A stretch of DNA of 64,000 bases from Lachnospiraceae bacterium NK3A20 (GTDB lineage: Bacteria; Bacillota; Clostridia; Lachnospirales; Lachnospiraceae). Position 1 is the stretch's first letter. Each line of letters starts with the position of its first letter. A program made the position numbers and the translations under genes. Under the pieces are notes generated by a model. The model did not search any database and was not told the origin of the DNA. It worked only from the letters and a program-made list of their open reading frames with translations. Positions 62,131 through 64,000 of this stretch are shown one piece after another. The stretch lies in the NCBI GenBank assembly GCA_900107575.1, contig FNQX01000009.1, positions 1 to 64,000 of the forward strand, in the 5' to 3' direction.

Positions 62131-63237
62131 CTAGTTGGTGATGGTCTTCTCTGTCTCCTTGTCGAAGACATGAATCTTGTCGGTGTCGAGCTCAAACTTC
62201 ACGCTGGATCCCGGTCTTGCAGATGTCTTGGGATCCACACGAGCCGTCATAGGTGTGCCGGCGATATCGAAGTACAGGAATACTTCTGCGCCGAGCAGCT
62301 CGTATACGTTGATCTTCGCATCGAAGAGAACCTCTCCCGGATCGCCATCCAGACGATCGGAGATATCCTCCGGACGGATACCCATGATCACGTTCTTGCC
62401 ATCATAGCCGCCGTCGATGAGAGCCTTGGACTTCTCTGCGTTCAGAGGAATGTCCTTGCCGTCAACCGTCAGGCACGCCTGATTGCCGCTCACCTTCACA
62501 ACTGCGTCGATGAAGTTCATCTGCGGAGATCCCATGAAGCCTGCAACGAAGAGGTTGCTGGGAGCGTCATACAGGTGCTGAGGTGTATCAACCTGCTGGA
62601 TGACGCCGTCCTTCATAACGACAATTCTGGTACCAAGGGTCATAGCCTCGGTCTGGTCATGGGTTACGTAGATGATCGTGGTGCCCAGTCTCTGGTGGAG
62701 CTTCGCGATCTCGGATCTCATCTGTACACGGAGCTTTGCGTCCAGGTTGGAGAGAGGCTCATCCATGAGGAATACCTTGGGGTTACGTACGATAGCACGG
62801 CCCATGGCAACACGCTGTCTCTGACCACCGGAAAGAGCCTTCGGCTTACGATCCAGGAGCTGTGTCAGATCGAGGATCTTCGCAGCGTTGCGAACCATCT
62901 TGTCGATCTCATCCTTCGGAACCTTGCGGAGCTTGAGACCGAATGCCATGTTGTCGTAAACGGTCATGTGAGGATACAGAGCGTAGTTCTGGAATACCAT
63001 GGCGATATCACGATCCTTAGGCTCTACATCGTTCATTACCTTGCCGTCGATCTTGAGGGTGCCGGAAGAGATATCCTCCAGACCTGCAATCATACGCAGT
63101 GTGGTAGATTTGCCACAGCCGGAAGGCCCTACGAAGATGATGAATTCCTTGTCTGCAATGTCCAGGTTAAAATCCTTAACGGCTTCGAATCCGTTGGGGT
63201 ATTTCTTGTAAATGTGCTCAAGATTAAGACTTGCCAT
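62131..63237 (-). CDS. ugpC: Sugar ABC transporter ATP-binding protein UgpC/MsmK family
   Basis: A 368-residue CUT1-type ATPase: Walker [18 protein letters not shown]-loop [10 protein letters not shown], signature [14 protein letters not shown], Walker [12 protein letters not shown]-terminal TOBE domains. Such ATPases are often shared by several sugar importers encoded elsewhere. The LplBC operon at 2376-6114 lacks one, so this is a plausible partner. AGGAGG precedes the start at 63237. Confidence 0.96.
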   Translation of the reverse strand: MASLNLEHIYKKYPNGFEAVKDFNLDIADKEFIIFVGPSGCGKSTTLRMIAGLEDISSGTLKIDGKVMNDVEPKDRDIAMVFQNYALYPHMTVYDNMAFGLKLRKVPKDEIDKMVRNAAKILDLTQLLDRKPKALSGGQRQRVAMGRAIVRNPKVFLMDEPLSNLDAKLRVQMRSEIAKLHQRLGTTIIYVTHDQTEAMTLGTRIVVMKDGVIQQVDTPQHLYDAPSNLFVAGFMGSPQMNFIDAVVKVSGNQACLTVDGKDIPLNAEKSKALIDGGYDGKNVIMGIRPEDISDRLDGDPGEVLFDAKINVYELLGAEVFLYFDIAGTPMTARVDPKTSARPGSSVKFELDTDKIHVFDKETEKTITN

Positions 63238-63290
63238 TACTAACCTCCTAATAGTACGGGCGCACCCGCGATCTTCTGTAACTGAGTTAA

Positions 63291-63319
63291 AGTATAGAAA
63301 ATTTCGGGAATGATGACCA
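63291..63319 (-). promoter_or_regulatory. Promoter of ugpC
   Basis: On the minus strand TGGTCA (63314-63319), a 17-bp spacer and TATACT (63291-63296) lie about 55 bp upstream of the start. Confidence 0.55.
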
Positions 63320-63378
63320 TAACCGAAATCCACAAAGTTTTCTACGAAACATTGTCAATTACGCGGTTGACGGAAAAC

Positions 63379-63417
63379 AAAAAGGCCTGCGTCCGTGATA
63401 TTCACTAAACGCAGGCC
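63379..63417 (-). terminator. Terminator of the YesL-like gene
   Basis: GGCCTGCGT and ACGCAGGCC form a 9-bp perfect stem with a 16-nt loop, followed by TTTTTG on the minus strand, downstream of the last gene in the window. Confidence 0.85.
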
Positions 63418-63511
63418 TGAATCCATATGCAATCTGCCGGTTTACAAAATTACAAAAGAAGCTGTGTAACCTCTTACACCGCGATAAATCCAAGCTTTCC
63501 GGGCACTGGCA

Positions 63512-64000
63512 TCATGCCTTGTCATTGCCATCGACGTTGTCCTCAGCGGTATCCTCATGTGCGGTGATGTCGGGATTGGCACTCGCGCTCGCCGTATCGT
63601 GGATTGCCTGCTGCGTCTCCTGGAAGCCTTCCAGAGAGAAGTCCTCATCCGGCGCCACCGGCTCCTCCTCGGGTTCAAAACGCTTGAAGACCGGGCTGTA
63701 TATTTTCGCCATGAGCCAGCCGGGGAAGGAGAGTCCGAAGAGGAAGACAATCGGGAACACCCGCCACGAACCGACCAGGATCAGCACCGCGGGGATGCCC
63801 CAGACAAGCGCCATGAGAATCGCCCTCGGGAAATTCGCAAGCGACATCAGAACGGAATTCTTCATCGTCGTCCGGATCTTGTTGATGAAGCGCATCTGCA
63901 GCGGGAACACCCACTGGAAGAAGATGAACACGATGAGAAGCGCTGCCGCGATCACGACGCCGAGCCAGCCCGGGAAAACGCCCGGATTCTGGCGGATGAG
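63512..64000 (-). CDS. YesL/DUF624-like membrane protein (5' part beyond the window)
   Basis: The reading frame is open to the window edge, so at least 162 residues are the C-terminal part. Two or three membrane segments (IAAALLIVFIFFQW, LMALVWGIPAVLILVGSW, PIVFLFGLSFPGWLMAK) surround the motif KNSVLMSLANFPRAI, typical of DUF624 proteins. The tail is acidic and hydrophilic. These proteins usually accompany LplBC-type sugar transporters. Confidence 0.75.
   Translation of the reverse strand, partial: LIRQNPGVFPGWLGVVIAAALLIVFIFFQWVFPLQMRFINKIRTTMKNSVLMSLANFPRAILMALVWGIPAVLILVGSWRVFPIVFLFGLSFPGWLMAKIYSPVFKRFEPEEEPVAPDEDFSLEGFQETQQAIHDTASASANPDITAHEDTAEDNVDGNDKA

Overview
The window looks like a chromosomal segment of a fairly GC-rich Clostridia bacterium, most likely Lachnospiraceae. 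The evidence is the Gram-positive SUF layout (Rrf2 regulator, sufC-B-D-S-U), YesM/YesN two-component pairs beside LplB/LplC-type sugar transporters, a formate-tetrahydrofolate ligase, a YesL-like membrane protein, AGGAGG-type ribosome binding sites and sigma-A promoters. The genus assignment is an inference from gene content only.

Layout. 1-2300: a phosphofructokinase, tRNA-Ser(CGA) with a duplicated terminator, and a VapC/AbrB-type toxin-antitoxin pair. 2376-11222: a sugar-uptake operon (sensor kinase, AraC-type regulator, lipoprotein, two permeases) divergent from a cytoplasmic GH10 enzyme. 11320-16377: an AT-richer insert with a regulated ABC-2 export module and an HTH/nucleotidyltransferase pair. 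16679-27472: PBP1A, GalT, a GH27 alpha-galactosidase and a GH28-like enzyme, divergent from a probable new glycosidase-like protein. 27473-28662: 1.2 kb without genes, packed with degenerate repeats and a 140-bp palindrome. 28663-40178: a heterodimeric ABC exporter, Fhs, a surface-sugar cluster (PseB, PseC, GT2) and GlgB. 40222-48785: a TPR/acidic/degenerate AAA protein, RsmA, TatD, tRNA-Lys, a HerA-like ATPase and a degenerate radical-SAM-like protein convergent with a TetR regulator. 48941-55185: TetR and the SUF operon. 55557-58904: a second AT-rich two-component/ABC-2 module of the same design as the first. 59076-64000: TadA, SRP RNA, a PflX-like radical SAM protein, a CdaR-type regulator, the general sugar-transport ATPase UgpC/MsmK, and the edge of a YesL-like gene.

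How the genes fit together. The LplBC/lipoprotein importer has no ATPase of its own; the UgpC/MsmK protein at 62131 is the kind of shared ATPase that could power it. GH10, GH28-like, GH27 and GalT suggest stepwise use of imported plant-wall oligosaccharides.

The most unusual material is non-coding. Two very long imperfect palindromes (28420-28559 and 35466-35668) share an asymmetric core, GGTCATAAC...GTTATAGCC. Tandem copies of gene 3' ends and terminators recur at several gene ends with periods of 53, 61, 64 and 30 bp. A short motif, GCCTGCTGTTT, recurs in intergenic gaps and at stop codons. Together they suggest an uncharacterised intergenic repeat family that grows at 3' ends of genes.
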